Shown here one piece after another: positions 4,365 to 6,096 of a stretch of DNA of 6,096 nt; the first letter of the stretch is position 1, and each line of letters opens with the position of its first letter. The notes beneath the pieces were generated by a model. That model was not told the origin of the DNA, searched no databases, and saw nothing but the letters and a program-made list of their open reading frames with translations. This stretch comes from JAJKIP01 sp040509055 (lineage in GTDB: Bacteria > Bacteroidota > Bacteroidia > Chitinophagales > Chitinophagaceae). The stretch covers positions 1 to 6,096 of the forward strand of contig JBEVLT010000249.1 of assembly GCA_040509055.1 (NCBI GenBank), given 5' to 3'. Position numbers and translations under genes: made by a program.

Positions 4365-6080
4365 TCACCACCCTTGTGCATCATCATCCCCCCGCTTATC
4401 CGCCACCGCTTCAAACCGCCCATCGGGCAGCACCCGGATCACTTCGGTCCTGCCGATTTGCTTTCGTTCGATCAGCGTATATCCCATTCGTTGCAGGTCG
4501 CCGGCTGTATTCTTCGGAAAGCCTGTTTCGATATACACCGTATCAGGCAGCCATTGATGATGAAACTTGGGTTTGTTCACCGCGTCTTCCGTGCCCAGGT
4601 TGAAATCGATGATGTTGAGCAATGTCTGGAACAGCGAGGTCGGGATAGTAGTGCCGCCGGGAGTACCGGCCACCAGGAACGGCCGATTGTCTTTCAGCAC
4701 GATCGTTGGCGTCATAGAGCTCAGCATGCGCTTGCCGGGCATGATGGCGTTGGCCTCTCCGCCGATGGCGCCGTACATGTTCGGCACCCCCGGTTTGATG
4801 CTGAAATCATCCATTTCATCATTGAGCAAAAAACCGGCCCCGCCGATCACCGTATGGCTTCCGTAAGAATTGTTGAGGGTAGTGGTGACGGCCACGGCAT
4901 TGCCTTCGTTATCGATCACGCTCAGGTGCGTTGTTTCTTCACTCTCGTAGGCAGTGGTATTGCCCGGTTTTACCAGCGTGCTGCTGCCTGCTTTGCCCGG
5001 TTCATAGTCCTTCATCCGGTCTGCCAGGTATTGATCGCTGGTCAGCGTTTTTACCGGTACAGGATAAAAATCGGCGTCGCCCATGTATTCGGCGCGGTCG
5101 GCAAAGGCCCTGCGTTCTGCTTCGATCATCAACTGCACCGCTGCGGCAGATTGAAAGCCCATGGGGCCGATGGCCTTGTTCTCCGTCATCTTCATCATCT
5201 GGTGCAGCAGCACACCGCCGCTGCTCGGCATGGGCATGCCGATGACCTGGTAACCCTTGTAGGTAAACAGGTGGGGATCGCGGAACCGGGCCTTGTAGTT
5301 TTTCAGGTCATCATAGCTGATGATTCCCTTTCCGCGTTTCATTTCCTCCACGATCAGCCGGGCGGTTTCTCCTTCATAAAATCCGGCTGCTCCTTTGTCG
5401 CGGATCCGTTTTAATGTATTGGCCAGGTCGGTTTGTACCAGCGTATCGCCTTTTTTCCAGGGCGCATCTTTTACAAACACCGGCCGGATAGTATTGTTTC
5501 GCACCAGGTCGGCCTGGAGTCCATTCAGCGAAGCGGCTTCTGCGTCACTGATCGCAAACCCTTTTTCGGCCAGTTCGATGGCCGGGGCGATCAATGTCTG
5601 AAAGGGCAGCTTGGCATAGGGCAGGGCTGCGAACAGGCCGGCTACGGTACCGGGTACGCCGCCGGACAAATGACCATCCTGGCTGAGCGAGGTTTGCGCC
5701 ACGCCGTTGGTATCGATGTACATGTTCCGGTGAGCGGCCGCCGGGGCCATTTCACGGTAATCGAGCGCGATGGTTTTGCCGTCGCTGAGCCGGGCCACCA
5801 TAAAGCCGCCGCCGCCCAGGTTGCCTGCACCGGGGTATACCACGGCCAGCGCCAGTTGAGTGGCAATGGCAGCGTCTACGGCGTTCCCTCCCTGCCGGAG
5901 CATGTTCACACCGGCCTGGCTGGCCAGGGTATGGGCCGACACTACGGCGCCATGCCCGGCAATCACTTTTTTCTGAATCGTGTACGAATAGGCATTGATT
6001 GGTCCCGTCGTATTCTTTTGAGGAGTATTGCAGCAGGTAAGGCCGTAAGCCAGCAGGAGAAGCAGGAAGTTCTTTTTCAT
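4365..6080 (-). CDS. ggt: Gamma-glutamyltransferase (glutathione hydrolase), probable lipoprotein
   Basis: Cleaves the gamma-glutamyl bond of glutathione and related peptides, or transfers the gamma-glutamyl group, outside the cytoplasm. It is made as a 571-residue proenzyme. The leader MKKNFLLLLLAYGLTCC ends in adjacent cysteines (16, 17) like a lipobox (LTCC), so it is probably membrane-anchored; the -1 Cys is non-canonical. The large-subunit region has LRQGGNAVDAA (61-71), GNLGGGGFM (86-94) and Arg109 in LDYREMAP, matching the gamma-glutamate-binding Arg114 of E. coli. Self-cleavage should occur before nucleophile Thr383 in EETTHLSVID, giving a small subunit of 189 residues, as expected. 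That subunit has Asn403, LNDEMDDFS (419-427), the lid-loop region KPGVPNMYGAIGG (429-441), SSM (454-456) and the oxyanion glycines GTPGG (472-476). No key residue is missing. Only 16 nt upstream of the start are in the window. Confidence 0.96.
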   Translation of the reverse strand: MKKNFLLLLLAYGLTCCNTPQKNTTGPINAYSYTIQKKVIAGHGAVVSAHTLASQAGVNMLRQGGNAVDAAIATQLALAVVYPGAGNLGGGGFMVARLSDGKTIALDYREMAPAAAHRNMYIDTNGVAQTSLSQDGHLSGGVPGTVAGLFAALPYAKLPFQTLIAPAIELAEKGFAISDAEAASLNGLQADLVRNNTIRPVFVKDAPWKKGDTLVQTDLANTLKRIRDKGAAGFYEGETARLIVEEMKRGKGIISYDDLKNYKARFRDPHLFTYKGYQVIGMPMPSSGGVLLHQMMKMTENKAIGPMGFQSAAAVQLMIEAERRAFADRAEYMGDADFYPVPVKTLTSDQYLADRMKDYEPGKAGSSTLVKPGNTTAYESEETTHLSVIDNEGNAVAVTTTLNNSYGSHTVIGGAGFLLNDEMDDFSIKPGVPNMYGAIGGEANAIMPGKRMLSSMTPTIVLKDNRPFLVAGTPGGTTIPTSLFQTLLNIIDFNLGTEDAVNKPKFHHQWLPDTVYIETGFPKNTAGDLQRMGYTLIERKQIGRTEVIRVLPDGRFEAVADKRGDDDAQGW

Positions 6081-6096
6081 AAATTATGTGAAGGAG

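Noticed and set aside
4374..5414. A 346-codon open frame on the + strand, opposite ggt
   Set aside because: It lies wholly antisense to a complete, highly conserved gamma-glutamyltransferase. Its protein is His/Arg-rich with no recognisable domain, as expected for the complement of a GC-rich coding frame.
1..6096. Search for a novel system: defence genes, retron or reverse transcriptase, toxin-antitoxin, CRISPR, biosynthetic cluster, structured RNA
   Set aside because: All sizeable coding capacity is accounted for by housekeeping or known-family genes. Spacers are short (1-97 nt) and contain no repeat array or extended conserved-looking hairpin structure.

Overview
The window reads as an ordinary stretch of chromosome from a Bacteroidota bacterium. 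GC content is near 50%, which together with gene style suggests a Chitinophagaceae-like member; that family placement is an inference. The supporting signs are a KDO-8-phosphate synthase with a Bacteroidota-style sequence and the metal-site spacing of the Aquifex enzyme, a LolA-like protein ending in the typical VDLR, an epimerase-type threonine dehydrogenase, two lipoprotein signals, no clear Shine-Dalgarno sequences, and TAnnTTTG (-7 type) promoter elements just upstream of start codons. I see no mobile element, CRISPR array, tRNA, rRNA or phage gene.

Layout. (1) 1-372, +: the 3' part of a LolA-family lipoprotein carrier. (2) 394-419: a hairpin with T-tracts on both strands, ending lolA and the convergent kdsA. 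(3) 423-1247, -: kdsA. (4) 1248-1326: a 79-nt divergent promoter region. (5) 1327-2933, +: a two-gene unit made of a small lipoprotein of unknown role and an NAD-dependent L-threonine 3-dehydrogenase. (6) 2935-3681, -: acylphosphatase preceded by free methionine-(R)-sulfoxide reductase; the two genes abut as TGAATG, and the first has a textbook TATCTTTG element 4 nt before its ATG. (7) 3719-4267, -: a DinB-superfamily (DUF1572) putative metalloprotein. (8) 4268-4364: a 97-nt spacer with a short direct repeat and no clear terminator. (9) 4365-6080, -: a complete gamma-glutamyltransferase with a lipoprotein-like leader.

How the genes relate. LolA and KdsA both serve the outer membrane, in lipoprotein transport and the LPS inner-core sugar respectively. 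Tdh channels threonine towards glycine and acetyl-CoA. GGT degrades glutathione-type gamma-glutamyl peptides outside the cytoplasm, fRMsr repairs oxidised free methionine, and the DinB fold is shared with low-molecular-weight-thiol transferases. A loose thiol/redox theme across the right half is therefore possible but not demonstrated.

I did not find a convincing novel system. The items most worth checking are the very short or absent 5' leaders predicted for kdsA and fRMsr, the unassigned lipoprotein paired with tdh, the 1-nt convergent tdh/acyP junction with no terminator between the genes, and the possible thiol-related neighbourhood.
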